DNA from: Pseudomonas alcaligenes
Lineage (GTDB): Bacteria; Pseudomonadota; Gammaproteobacteria; Pseudomonadales; Pseudomonadaceae
NCBI RefSeq assembly: GCF_014490745.1
Contig: NZ_LZEU01000001.1
Location: forward strand, 620,001-684,000
Direction: 5' to 3'
DNA: 64,000 bases
Of this stretch, positions 31,451 to 40,581 are shown piece by piece. Below the pieces are notes generated by a model. That model searched no databases and was not told the origin of the DNA. It was given only the letters and a program-made list of their open reading frames with translations. The position numbers were made by a program, and so were the translations under genes. Each line of letters begins with the position of its first letter. Position 1 is the stretch's first letter.

Positions 31451-33145
31451 TCAGGCGCTGAGGGCGCGCAGGGCGGCCTGGCGTACCGGCCGCTCGCCGG
31501 CGACGAAGTAGGCCGCCTCGCTGCGCGGCAGCGGCTGGCGCCCGCGGATGCGGTCGGCGATCTTCTCGGCGAGCATGATGGTGGTGGCGTTGAGGTTGCC
31601 GGTGATGATCTCCGGCATGATCGACGCATCCACCACTCGCAGCCCCTGCAGGCCGTGCACGCGGCCCTGGCCGTCGACCACCGCCATGGCGTCGCTGCCC
31701 ATCTTGCACGAGCAGGAGGGGTGGAAGGCGGTCTCGGCATGGCTGCGGATAAATTCGTCCAGCTCGGCGTCACTCTGCAGGTGCGCACCGGGGCTCAGCT
31801 CGCGGCCGCGGAAGGCGTCCAGCGCCGGTTGGGCCATGATTTCGCGGGTGATGCGGATGCCGTCGCGGAACTCCTGCCAGTCCTGCGGGCTGCTCATGTA
31901 GTTGAACAGGATGCTCGGGTGCTGGCGCGGGTCTTTGGACTTCAGCTGGATGCGCCCGCGGCTGGGCGAGCGCATGGAGCCCATGTGAGCCTGGAAGCCG
32001 TGCTCCTTCACCGCGTTGCTGCCGTTGTAGTTAATCGCTACCGGCAGGAAGTGGTACTGGATGTTCGGCCACTTGAACTCATCCCGGGTACGGATAAAGC
32101 CGCCGGCCTCGAACTGGTTGCTGGCGCCCAGGCCGCTGCCGAGGAACAGCCATTCGGCGCCGATCGCCGGCTGATTCCACCACTGCAGCGCCGGGTACAG
32201 CGACACCGGCTCCTTGCAGGCGTACTGCAGGTACAGCTCCAGGTGATCCTGCAGGTTGGCGCCGACGCCGGGCAGGTCGTGCACCAGGGGAATGTCCAGC
32301 TCGCGCAGCAGGGCCGCCGGGCCGACCCCGGAGCGTTGCAGGATCTGCGGCGAGGCGATGGCGCCGCTGCTCAGCAGCACTTCGCGGCGCGCCCTGACGA
32401 TCACTGGTGTATCGCCGTCGCCATGCAAATAGGCGACGCCAGTGGCGCGCCGGCCGTCGAACAGGATGCGGTCGGTGAGGGCGTGGGTGACGATGGTCAG
32501 GTTGGGCCGGCCGCGGGCCTGATCCAGATAGCCGCGGGCGGTGCTGGAGCGCCGCCCCTGCGGGGTCACGGTGCGATCCATCGGGCCGAAGCCTTCCTGC
32601 TGGTAGCCGTTGAGGTCGTCGGTGCGCGGGTAGCCGGCCTGCACGCCGGCCTCGACCATGGCCTGGAACAGCGGGTTGTTGCCGGCCTTGGGCGTGGTCA
32701 CGCTGACCGGGCCGTCGCCGCCGTGGTAGGGGTTGGCGCCGCTGTCGCGGGTCTCGGCTTTCCTGAAATACGGCAGGCAGTCCAGATAGCTCCAGTCCTC
32801 GAGACCCGGTTGTTTGGCCCAGTTGTCGAAGTCCAGGGCGTTGCCGCGGATGTAGCACATGCCGTTGATCAGTGAGGAGCCACCCAGGCCCTTGCCGCGC
32901 CCGCATTCCATGCGCCGGTTGTTCATGTACGGCTCGGGGTCGGTCTCGTAGGCCCAGTTGTAGCGGCGGCCCTGCAGCGGGTAGGCGAGGGCGGCGGGCA
33001 TCTGGGTGCGGAAGTCCAGGCGGTAGTCGGGGCCGCCGGCTTCGAGCAGCAGCACGCTGACCTCGGCATCTTCGCTGAGGCGGGTGGCCAGCACGTTACC
33101 GGCCGAGCCGGCGCCGATGATGATGTAGTCGAATTCCTGGGACAT
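31451..33145 (-). CDS. betA: Choline dehydrogenase (GMC oxidoreductase)
   Basis: BetA is a membrane-associated FAD enzyme that oxidises choline to betaine aldehyde and on to glycine betaine. The 564-residue protein has the FAD-binding GAGSAG at residues 11-16, the GMC signature [25 protein letters not shown] region near residue 80 and the C-terminal active-site region around [12 protein letters not shown] chose [13 protein letters not shown] at 33145 over a start 33 bases upstream because it matches BetA N termini. It is the last gene of the betIBA group and is separated from betB by palindromic element B. Confidence 0.96.
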   Translation of the reverse strand: MSQEFDYIIIGAGSAGNVLATRLSEDAEVSVLLLEAGGPDYRLDFRTQMPAALAYPLQGRRYNWAYETDPEPYMNNRRMECGRGKGLGGSSLINGMCYIRGNALDFDNWAKQPGLEDWSYLDCLPYFRKAETRDSGANPYHGGDGPVSVTTPKAGNNPLFQAMVEAGVQAGYPRTDDLNGYQQEGFGPMDRTVTPQGRRSSTARGYLDQARGRPNLTIVTHALTDRILFDGRRATGVAYLHGDGDTPVIVRARREVLLSSGAIASPQILQRSGVGPAALLRELDIPLVHDLPGVGANLQDHLELYLQYACKEPVSLYPALQWWNQPAIGAEWLFLGSGLGASNQFEAGGFIRTRDEFKWPNIQYHFLPVAINYNGSNAVKEHGFQAHMGSMRSPSRGRIQLKSKDPRQHPSILFNYMSSPQDWQEFRDGIRITREIMAQPALDAFRGRELSPGAHLQSDAELDEFIRSHAETAFHPSCSCKMGSDAMAVVDGQGRVHGLQGLRVVDASIMPEIITGNLNATTIMLAEKIADRIRGRQPLPRSEAAYFVAGERPVRQAALRALSA

Positions 33146-33224
33146 GGACGTTCCTGTGGCCGGAGGCGCTCCGGGCAAACGCAGTGACTACGCCCGGATG
33201 GCCGGGCCATATTTTTGTGCCGCA

Positions 33225-33364
33225 GAACCTGTTTACGATCTCGCGAGCTAGCGCCAGACAAGGCAAAACTGGCCGAGGGAGCGGAGTTTACGAGCTGTAA
33301 ATGAGCATCCCGAGGCCAGTTTTAACGCGGTCTGGCCGACGCGCAGCAGATCGTAGGCAGGTTC
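33225..33364 (+). repeat. 140-bp palindromic element, copy B
   Basis: The ends are GAACCTG (33225-33231) and CAGGTTC (33358-33364). The nested stems are TTACGATCT/AGATCGTAG, GCCAGAC/GTCTGGC, AAAACTGGCC/GGCCAGTTTT and the tip TTTAC/GTAAA, so nearly the whole unit can fold into one long hairpin. Its right end touches the betB stop codon (TCA at 33365-33367 on +) with no gap. It separates betB from betA. Confidence 0.92.
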
Positions 33365-34837
33365 TCAGAACACCGAGTGGTAATCGCCCAGCTCCACCTG
33401 CACCGACTTGATCCGGGTGTAGTGGCCGAGGGTGGTCAGGCCGTTCTCGCGGCCGACCCCGGACTGCTTGTAGCCGCCCACCGGCATTTCCGCCGGCGAC
33501 TCGCCCCAGGTGTTGATCCAGCAGATGCCGGCTTCCAGCTGGTGGATCAGGCGATGGGCGCGGGCCAGGTCGCGGGTCACCACGCCGGCGGCCAGGCCGT
33601 AGTCGCTGGCGTTGGCGCGGCGGATCACTTCGGCCTCGTTGTCGTAGATGAGGATGCTCATCACCGGGCCGAAGATTTCCTCGCGCACTATGGTCATGTC
33701 GTCCGTGCAGTCGGTGAACACGGTGGCGGCCACGTAGGCGCCCTTGGCGAATTCGCCGCTGGTCACCCGTTCGCCGCCGATCAGCAGGCGGGCGCCTTCG
33801 CTGCGGCCCTTGGCGATGTAGCCGAGCACGCTGTCCATGTGCGCGAAGCTGGTCAGCGGGCCGAAGTTGGTGCGCTCGTCCTGCGGGTCGCCAAGGCGGA
33901 TGCGCTTGACCCGTTCGACCACCTTGGCCTCGAAGCGCGCCTGCAGAGCGCGCGGGATGAACACCCGGGTGCCGTTGGTGCAGACCTGGCCGGAGCTGAA
34001 GAAGTTGGCCATCACCGCGATGTCGGCGGCGCGGTCGAGGTCGGCGTCCTCGCAGATGATCAGCGGCGACTTGCCGCCCAGCTCCATGGTGACTTCCTTG
34101 AGCGACGAGCTGGAGGCGCTGGCCATGACCTTCTTGCCGGTGGCGGTGCCGCCGGTGAAGGAAATCTTCTCGATCAGCGGGTGCTCGGTGAGCCACTGGC
34201 CGACTTCCCGGCCGCTACCGGTGAGCACGCTGAACACGCCATCCGGCACGCCTGCCTCGGTGTAGATCTCGGCCAGTTTCAGCGCGCTCAGCGGGGTCAC
34301 CTCGCTGGGCTTGAAGATCATCGCGTTGCCGGCGGCCAGGGCCGGGGCGGATTTCCACAGGGCGATCTGGATCGGGTAGTTCCACGCGCCGATGCCGGCG
34401 ACCACGCCCAGCGGCTCGCGACGGGTGTAGACGAAGCTGCTGTCGCGCAGGGGAATCTGTTCGCCCTCGATGGCCGGGATCAGCCCGGCGTAGTACTCCA
34501 GCACGTCGGCGCCGGTGACGATGTCCACCGCGCGGGTTTCGCTCAGCGGCTTGCCGGTGTCGAGGGTCTCCAGGGCGGCCAGCTCGTCGTTGCGCTCGCG
34601 CAGGATATCCACGGCGCGGCGCAGGATGCGCGAGCGCTGCATGGCGGTCATCGCCGCCCAGACCTTCTGCCCCTCGACGGCGCAGGCCACGGCGCGCTCG
34701 ACGTCAGCCTGGCTGGCGCGCTGCACGCGGGCCAGCACTTCGCCGGTAGCCGGGTTGATACTTTCGAAGTGGACGCCGCTGCTGCCGTCGACATAACGGC
34801 CGCCGATATAGAGCTGCTGGTCGGGGAAACGGGGCAT
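33365..34837 (-). CDS. betB: Betaine aldehyde dehydrogenase
   Basis: BetB oxidises betaine aldehyde to glycine betaine with NAD(P)+. The 490-residue protein is identical in length to the P. aeruginosa enzyme. The catalytic Cys286 ([10 protein letters not shown]) and general base Glu252 (MELGGKSP) fall at the same residue numbers, and the cofactor motif FTGGTATGK is at 227-235. A BetI-type operator lies 74-101 bases upstream of its start. Its TGA abuts element B. Confidence 0.98.
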   Translation of the reverse strand: MPRFPDQQLYIGGRYVDGSSGVHFESINPATGEVLARVQRASQADVERAVACAVEGQKVWAAMTAMQRSRILRRAVDILRERNDELAALETLDTGKPLSETRAVDIVTGADVLEYYAGLIPAIEGEQIPLRDSSFVYTRREPLGVVAGIGAWNYPIQIALWKSAPALAAGNAMIFKPSEVTPLSALKLAEIYTEAGVPDGVFSVLTGSGREVGQWLTEHPLIEKISFTGGTATGKKVMASASSSSLKEVTMELGGKSPLIICEDADLDRAADIAVMANFFSSGQVCTNGTRVFIPRALQARFEAKVVERVKRIRLGDPQDERTNFGPLTSFAHMDSVLGYIAKGRSEGARLLIGGERVTSGEFAKGAYVAATVFTDCTDDMTIVREEIFGPVMSILIYDNEAEVIRRANASDYGLAAGVVTRDLARAHRLIHQLEAGICWINTWGESPAEMPVGGYKQSGVGRENGLTTLGHYTRIKSVQVELGDYHSVF

Positions 34838-34910
34838 GGCGCAGTCCTCGGAAACAGGGCCGGCGCAATGGATAGGCAGCCGGCAGAGAGTGTCCGGGTA
34901 CGCTAGATGG

Positions 34911-34938
34911 TTTTTATTGAGCGCTCAATCAATAAAAA
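34911..34938. promoter_or_regulatory. BetI operator upstream of betB
   Basis: A 28-bp AT-rich site contains the perfect palindrome ATTGAGCGCTCAAT (34916-34929) inside TTTTTATTGA...TCAATAAAAA flanks. It resembles known BetI operators (ATTGA-N4-TCAAT). On the - strand TTGAGC and TAGCGT 17 bp apart could be the promoter it covers. Choline would relieve BetI repression of betBA here. Confidence 0.8.
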
Positions 34939-34973
34939 CGACAAGAGCAAGTCATGCGCGACATCGCGCCTCA

Positions 34974-35196
34974 GAACCGCTCCAAAGTCTTGCGGGCTAG
35001 AGCGATGCAAGGCGCAACGACCAACGGGAGTAACCGCGGCAGACTGGCCCGAAGGGTAAGCGCCAGCGAGTTCAACAAGCGAGGGCGCGCAGTGTATGAA
35101 CTGTAAATCAGCGGTACTCACTACGGGCCGCGCTAGCTGCTTTCCAAGCCTGCTTTCAACGCGGCAGTGCCGAAGCGCAGCAGACTCAGCAGATTC
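34974..35196 (+). repeat. Long, diverged copy (223 bp) of the palindromic element, copy C
   Basis: The ends GAACCGC and AGATTC and the segments CAAAGTCTTGCGGGCTAGAGC, CTGTAAATCAG and CCTGCTTTCAACGC correspond to the 140-bp element. About 80 bp of extra sequence is present and the stems are degraded. Its right end again touches a stop codon: the betI TGA is the complement of 35197-35199. It separates betI from the betB promoter. Confidence 0.65.
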
Positions 35197-35805
35197 TCAG
35201 TGGCGGGTGCTGGAGGTGGTGGCCTTGGCCAGCTGTAGATCGAGGTAGTCGTAGGCGATATGCAGCGCCTGCTGGATATCGAAGGTGGTGCCAGACAGCG
35301 CGCCACGCAACCACAGGCCGTCGATCAAGGCAGCCAGGCCACGGGCGGCGGCCCGCGCGTGAGCCTTGTCCAGCGCGCGGCGGAATTCGCAGCACAGGTT
35401 GGAATACAGGCGGTGGTCGTTGATCTTCTGCAGGCGCTGCAGGGCAGGCTGGTGCATGCTGGCAGCCCAGAAGGCCAACCAGGTCTTCATCGCCGGGCCG
35501 CTGACTTGGCTGTCGTCGAAGTTGCCGTCGATGATCGCCCGCAAATGCGCGCGCGGGCTGGCGTCCTGCAGCTCGAAGCGGCGCTGGCGCACGGCATTGC
35601 TCAGCGCCTGCATCAGATGGCGCATGGTGGCTTCGAGCAGGCCGTTCTTGTCCTGGAAGTAGTGGCTGATGATGCCGTTGGAGACCCCGGCGATACGCGC
35701 GATATAGGCGATGCTGGCGTCGCTCATGCCGACCTGGTCGACCGCTTCGAGGGTCGCGGCAATCAGTTGCGAACGGCGGATCGGCTGCATTCCGACCTTG
35801 GGCAT
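35197..35805 (-). CDS. betI: Choline-responsive TetR-family repressor BetI
   Basis: This 202-residue TetR/AcrR regulator has an N-terminal helix-turn-helix (about residues 30-50, [20 protein letters not shown]) and a C-terminal ligand-binding domain expected to sense choline. [15 protein letters not shown] is the BetI family N terminus. It should bind the ATTGAGCGCTCAAT site between itself and betB. Unlike many bet clusters, no betT choline transporter gene is next to it. Confidence 0.95.
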   Translation of the reverse strand: MPKVGMQPIRRSQLIAATLEAVDQVGMSDASIAYIARIAGVSNGIISHYFQDKNGLLEATMRHLMQALSNAVRQRRFELQDASPRAHLRAIIDGNFDDSQVSGPAMKTWLAFWAASMHQPALQRLQKINDHRLYSNLCCEFRRALDKAHARAAARGLAALIDGLWLRGALSGTTFDIQQALHIAYDYLDLQLAKATTSSTRH

Positions 35806-35964
35806 CAGTCTCTCCGGCGCGGGTTTCAGGCTAGGATGGGCCTAGTCTAGGGGGCGGCCAATTGCCCCGGCAACCTGCGATGTCGCACGCGGAGATGACC
35901 TGTCGGTCAAGGTCATGCGCGCGCTGCCGGCGAGCGGGCCGTGGCCCGTCCGCCGGCGTTGCCC

Positions 35965-36825
35965 TTACTGCAGCCAGCCGGCAACCCGCTCGGGGTTCTT
36001 GGCGATCCAGTCCTTGGCCGCCTGCTCCGGCTTGGCGCCTTCGCGGATGGCCAGCATCACTGCACCGACTTCCTCGCCGTTCCAGGAGAACTTGCCGAGG
36101 AAGGCGGTGGCATCAGCGGCCTTGCCGGCCAGAGCCGGGTTGACCACGGTGTCGACATGCTCGTCGTCGCCGAAAACCTTCTGCGGGTCGTCGAGGAAGC
36201 GCAGTTTCCACTTGGCGAACATCCAGTGCGGAATCCAGCCGGTGACCACGATCGGCTTCTGATCCTTCTCGGCGCGGGTCAGGGCGGTGGCCATGGCGGG
36301 GCCGGAGCTGGGCATCAGCTTTATGTCGGTCAGCTTGTACTGCTTGATCGCGTCCTCGGTGCGGCGCATCACGCCAGCGCCGGCGTCGATGCCGGTGATC
36401 TTGCCGTCGTAGTCCTTGGCCTGGGCATTGAGGTCGGCAATGCTCTTGGCCGCCACGTAGTCCGGCACGATCAGGCCGATCTTGGCGCCTTTGTAGTTGC
36501 TGCCGAGCACAGTGACCTTGTCCTTGAGCTTGGCGTAGTACTCGCCGTGGGTGGCCGGCAGCCAGGCCGAGAGCGTGGCGTCGAGGTCGCCGCGGGCCAC
36601 GCCCTGCCACATGATCGCCGGCTCTACCGGCTTCAGCTCGACCTTGTAGCCGAGCTTGTCCTGGAGAATCTGCCCGGCGACGAACGTGGCGGCGACGCTG
36701 TCGTCCCAGCCATTGACGTAGCCGATCTTCAGGGTGGGCTTGTCCGCCGCCATGGCGGTCGACAGGCTCAGGGCCAGGGCGGCACTGCCCAGGCCCAGCA
36801 GACAACGGAAGTTGAACTTGCGCAT
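35965..36825 (-). CDS. Glycine betaine-type ABC transporter substrate-binding protein
   Basis: The 286-residue periplasmic protein has a signal peptide (about 1-26, cleaved after AMA) and an OpuAC/ProX-type fold. WDDSVAATFVAG, ATLSAWLPATHGEYY and VVTGWIPHWMFAKWKLRFLDDP supply the aromatic residues that usually cage a quaternary ammonium. It differs clearly from the two choline-type binding proteins nearby, so betaine or a related compound is the likely ligand. It lies 175 bases downstream of the choline-type gene and has its own ribosome site. A GC-rich hairpin (35927-35956) follows its stop. The exact ligand is inferred. Confidence 0.85.
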   Translation of the reverse strand: MRKFNFRCLLGLGSAALALSLSTAMAADKPTLKIGYVNGWDDSVAATFVAGQILQDKLGYKVELKPVEPAIMWQGVARGDLDATLSAWLPATHGEYYAKLKDKVTVLGSNYKGAKIGLIVPDYVAAKSIADLNAQAKDYDGKITGIDAGAGVMRRTEDAIKQYKLTDIKLMPSSGPAMATALTRAEKDQKPIVVTGWIPHWMFAKWKLRFLDDPQKVFGDDEHVDTVVNPALAGKAADATAFLGKFSWNGEEVGAVMLAIREGAKPEQAAKDWIAKNPERVAGWLQ

Positions 36826-37000
36826 CGGTGGTGCTCCATCAGGTGAGTGGCAGTGGTGGGGGTTACTGGCTCGTTCTGATTGCGGGCCTTGCAGCCAGGA
36901 GGCGAAAAGCGGCCATGGCTAATCCGGCCGGGCGGCCCTGTGGGCGCCCGGAGTACGGAACGGGTGGGGAGCGGCCGCCTGGGGCGGCGGCCGTCAGGCT

Positions 37001-37945
37001 TTACAGACCGAGGTACTTCTTGACCGCGGCACTGCCGTCCTGGCCGTCGTAGCTGGTCACGCCGGCCAGCCACTGGTCGAGCATCTGCGGGTTGGCCTTG
37101 AGCCAGTCCTTGGCCACGGTGGTCGGGTTTTCCTTCTTCAGTACCCGATCCATCAGCTGGCTTTCGATTTCGACGCTGAATTGCAGGTTGTTCAGCAGGG
37201 TGCCGACGTTGGCGCAGCGCTCCTGGTAATCCGGCGGCACCACGGTGTAGACCTTGGCCGCGCCGAAGTCGGGGCCGAACACGTCGTCGCCGCCGGCCAG
37301 GTAGGTCAGGTCGAACTGGGTATTCATCGGGTGTGGCGCCCAGCCGAGGAACACCACCGGTTCCTTCTTCTTCACCGCGCGCTGCACCTGCACCAGCATG
37401 CCGGCTTCGCTGGACTCGACCATGCGGAAGCCGCCGAGGTCGAACTGGTTGCCCTTGATCATCTTGTCGATCAGCAGGTTGCCGTCGTTACCCGGCTCGA
37501 TGCCATAGATCTTGCCGCCCAGCTGCTCCTTGAACTTGGCGATGTCCTGGAAGCTCTTCAGGCCAGCTTCGGCCGCATAGGTGGGTACTGCCAGGGTGTA
37601 CTTGGCGCCTTCCAGGTTGGGCTTGGTCAGCACCTTGACCCCGCCGTCCTTGGTGAAGGGCTCGATCACTGGATCCATCGAGGGCGCCCAGTAGCCGAGG
37701 AACACGTCGATCTGCTTGTTCTTCACCCCGGTGAAGGCGATCGGTACCGAGGCCATGACCTTGCGCGGCTGGTAGCCCAGGCCCTCGGTCAGCACCATGG
37801 CCACGCCAGTGGTGGCGGAGATGTCAGCCCAGCCGATTTCGGCGAAGCGCACCTGCTTGCAGCTTTCCGGCTCCTGCGCCCAGGCGCCTTGCAACAAGCT
37901 GCACGACAACAGACCCACGGCGGCAATGCTCTTGATCGTATTCAT
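37001..37945 (-). CDS. Choline ABC transporter substrate-binding protein (ChoX/CbcX family), paralogue 1
   Basis: The 314-residue protein has a signal peptide (about 1-23). It belongs to the ChoX-type choline-binding family: VRFAEIGWADISATTGVAM, IDVFLGYWAPSMDP, KIYGIEPGNDGN and GWAPHPMNTQFDL are its binding-site segments. It begins 37 bases after the cbcW stop, so it is the third gene of the cbcV-cbcW operon. A second, homologous protein is encoded upstream of cbcV, so one of the two is the CbcX equivalent and the other a duplicate with possibly different specificity. Confidence 0.9.
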   Translation of the reverse strand: MNTIKSIAAVGLLSCSLLQGAWAQEPESCKQVRFAEIGWADISATTGVAMVLTEGLGYQPRKVMASVPIAFTGVKNKQIDVFLGYWAPSMDPVIEPFTKDGGVKVLTKPNLEGAKYTLAVPTYAAEAGLKSFQDIAKFKEQLGGKIYGIEPGNDGNLLIDKMIKGNQFDLGGFRMVESSEAGMLVQVQRAVKKKEPVVFLGWAPHPMNTQFDLTYLAGGDDVFGPDFGAAKVYTVVPPDYQERCANVGTLLNNLQFSVEIESQLMDRVLKKENPTTVAKDWLKANPQMLDQWLAGVTSYDGQDGSAAVKKYLGL

Positions 37946-37982
37946 CTGCGACTCCCTGAAGGTGGATAGTACTTGGCGTTTC

Positions 37983-38876
37983 TTATTGGCGTTGCAGCTT
38001 GCTGTTGAACCAGCCGAACAGGCCTGACTGCTTGAGACTGCGTTTGGCGCTCTTGCTGCCGAAACTTTCGGTGATACGGTCGAGAATGATCGCCAGCAGC
38101 ACCACGGCCATGCCGCTCTCGAAGCCGAGGCCGATGTCCAGGCGCTGGATACTGGCCAGCACGTCGTTACCCAGGCCGCCGGCGCCGACCATCGAGGCGA
38201 TGATCACCATCGACAGGGCCATCATGATGGTCTGGTTGACCCCGGCCATGATCGACGGCATGGCGTTGGGCAGCTGCACCTTGAACAGCAGCTGGCGGCT
38301 GTTGCAGCCGAACGACTGGCCGGCCTCGACCAGTTCCTTGTTGACCATGCGGATACCCAGGCTGGTCAGGCGCACCGCCGGCGGCATGGCGAAGATCACC
38401 GTGGCGATGATCCCCGGCACACGGCCGAGGCCGAACAGCATGGCCGCCGGAATCAGGTAGACGAAGGCCGGCATGGTCTGCATGAAGTCGAGGATCGGCC
38501 GGATCACGTAGGCCACGCGTTCCTTCTTCGCCGCCCAGATGCCCAGGGGAATGCCCAGCAGCAGGCTGATCAGGGTCGAGGAGAAGGTCAGGCCGAGGGT
38601 CACCACCGTCTGTTCCCAGAAGCCGGTCATGACAATGAGGATGAAGGACACCGCGGTGAAGGCGGCGAACTTGAAGCCGATGCGCCACAGACCGAGGCCG
38701 ACGAACAGGCTGATCAGCAGCCAGGCCGGCGGCAGCATGAGCAGATTCTCGACCGCTTCGGAGAAGCCGTTGACCACGTTGCCGATGCTTTCGAAGCCGC
38801 CGCTGTAGTTGTCCAGCAGATGCTGTACGCCGTCGTTGACCCAGCTACCCAGATCCAGTTTCTCGCTCATCGTCAT
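37983..38876 (-). CDS. cbcW: Choline/betaine ABC transporter permease
   Basis: This 297-residue inner-membrane permease of the ProW/OpuAB type has about six transmembrane helices (first ones at about 48-66 and 70-90). The EAA loop (GQSFGCNSRQLLFKVQLPNAMPS-like, about residue 195) contacts the ATPase. The start at 38876 overlaps the cbcV stop in ATGA, which decides between two Met codons two residues apart. It forms the transporter with CbcV. Confidence 0.93.
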   Translation of the reverse strand: MTMSEKLDLGSWVNDGVQHLLDNYSGGFESIGNVVNGFSEAVENLLMLPPAWLLISLFVGLGLWRIGFKFAAFTAVSFILIVMTGFWEQTVVTLGLTFSSTLISLLLGIPLGIWAAKKERVAYVIRPILDFMQTMPAFVYLIPAAMLFGLGRVPGIIATVIFAMPPAVRLTSLGIRMVNKELVEAGQSFGCNSRQLLFKVQLPNAMPSIMAGVNQTIMMALSMVIIASMVGAGGLGNDVLASIQRLDIGLGFESGMAVVLLAIILDRITESFGSKSAKRSLKQSGLFGWFNSKLQRQ

Positions 38877-40069
38877 TCTCCCTGCAGGCGGCTCAGCAGG
38901 CGCCCCTTGCTGATGGCGCCGGCGTAGCGGCCGCTGCGGTCGATTACCGGGATCGGCCCTTCATTGATCACCAGGCGCTCGATCACCTGCTCCAGCGGCA
39001 GATCCTCGGCGACCGGGTCGATGTGTTTGAGCAGCTCGGGTACCAGTTCCTTGTGCCGGCCTTCTTCGACGATCAGGGCGATCTTTTCCAGGCTGATCGA
39101 ACCGCAGAAGCGGTTTTCTTCGTCGACGATGAAGGCGTAGTGCTTGTCCTGCGCCTGCAGCTCCTGACACACCTTGAGGGCATCCGGGGCACGGCCGTTG
39201 TGCACGTAGAGCGGCACGCTGTCGGCCTTGAGCTGGCCGGCGGTGAGGTAACGGCTGGTGTCGATGGTGTCGAAGAAGTTGCGCACGTAGTCGTTGGCCG
39301 GGTGGTCGATCAGCTCCTGCGGGGTGCCGACCTGTACCAGCTTGCCGCCTTCCATGATGCCGATGCGCGAGCCGATGCGGATGGCTTCCTCGATATCGTG
39401 GGAGACGAAGATGATGGTACGCCGGTGGGTCTTCTGCAGCTCCAGCAGCACGTCCTGCATCTCGCGGCGCTTGAGCGGGTCGAGGGCGGAGAAGGCCTCG
39501 TCCATGATGATCATCGACGGGTTGACCGCCAGCGCGCGGGCCAGGCCGACGCGCTGCTGCATGCCGCCGGAGAGTTCGTGTGGATACTTGTGGGCGAAGC
39601 TGGCCAGGCCGACCTGCTCGAGTACCGCCATGGCGCGCTGCTCGCGCTCCTTGCGGCTCTTGCCGGCCACTTCCAGGCCGAAGGCGGCGTTGTCCAGCAC
39701 GGTGCGCGAGGGCATCAGGGCGAAGGACTGGAAAACCATGCTCATGTCGCGTCGGCGCAGCTCGATGAGCTGGGCCTGGGGCAGCTTGGCAACGTTCTGG
39801 CCGTCAATGAACACATCGCCGGCGGTGGGTTCGATCAGACGGTTGATCAGGCGGATCAGGGTCGACTTGCCCGAGCCGGAGAGGCCCATGAGGACGAAGA
39901 TCTCGCCTTCCTCGACGCTGAACGACACGTCGCTGACGCCGATCACCGCGCCTTTTTCGGCGAGGATCTGCTCCTTGCTCATGCCCTGCTTGAGCATGTC
40001 GATCGCTTGCTGCGGGTGCTCACCGAAAACCTTGTACAGGTTCTGCACCACGATTTTTCCAGACAACAT
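38873..40069 (-). CDS. cbcV: Choline/betaine ABC transporter ATP-binding protein with tandem CBS domains
   Basis: The 398-residue ATPase of the ProV/OpuAA class has Walker A GLSGSGKST (62-70), signature LSGGMQQR, Walker B MIIMDEAFSALD and two C-terminal CBS domains (about 275-395) that often sense ionic strength or adenine nucleotides. I chose the ATG at 40069 (MLSGKIVVQNLYKVFG) with AGGGG about 9 bases upstream; the frame is open 46 codons further but that stretch looks non-coding. Translation is coupled to cbcW. Confidence 0.93.
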   Translation of the reverse strand: MLSGKIVVQNLYKVFGEHPQQAIDMLKQGMSKEQILAEKGAVIGVSDVSFSVEEGEIFVLMGLSGSGKSTLIRLINRLIEPTAGDVFIDGQNVAKLPQAQLIELRRRDMSMVFQSFALMPSRTVLDNAAFGLEVAGKSRKEREQRAMAVLEQVGLASFAHKYPHELSGGMQQRVGLARALAVNPSMIIMDEAFSALDPLKRREMQDVLLELQKTHRRTIIFVSHDIEEAIRIGSRIGIMEGGKLVQVGTPQELIDHPANDYVRNFFDTIDTSRYLTAGQLKADSVPLYVHNGRAPDALKVCQELQAQDKHYAFIVDEENRFCGSISLEKIALIVEEGRHKELVPELLKHIDPVAEDLPLEQVIERLVINEGPIPVIDRSGRYAGAISKGRLLSRLQGE

Positions 40070-40581
40070 GGGACATTTCCCCTTCGCTAGGCATCCCTGC
40101 GCTGACCCGCCAACGCTGCTGCGTCCGAGGGTCTCGATGCGGATGCCGCAGGCCGCTCGGCCTGTGTGGGTGTTAAATGGTTCCTGGGCTTGGTTCGCTG
40201 CCTGCACCGCGCACCGCCAGGTCGCCGCCGGCTCCGCGCGGGGCGGGCCTTGGTCGAGCTGATGGGCGTTGTAGCAAAACCCGATCCAAACACGCTGGCA
40301 GTGTTACGAGCCCTCATCCAGTGGGCAGTCGCCTGCATCCTGCAAGCGCGTACATCCGAATTTTCTTGTTGGGCCGCCGCCCTAGGGCGTCAGGCACTTG
40401 TCTGTCTTCGGTCCGTGGCGGTGGGCCCCGGTCTGTCGGTGCTTACTGGCAGCGACAGCGACGAAATCGGCTGACTCAACGATATAGCCTTCAGCTTGCA
40501 GGAATTGTCGGTTTGCGACCCCGGCGTGCTGGGTGGCGACATGCTGCCATGCGCCTGGCCGCCCGTCCGCTTGCCTGTCGT
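40070..40581. other. 512-bp spacer upstream of cbcV, no gene supported
   Basis: This spacer should hold the cbcVW promoter and its GbdR control region. Reading frames are open on both strands, but none has a start with a ribosome site or a recognisable product. A short TGCTACAAC extended -10-like sequence lies on the - strand near 40270. I could not identify a GbdR site or a terminator for the upstream binding-protein gene. Confidence 0.5.
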
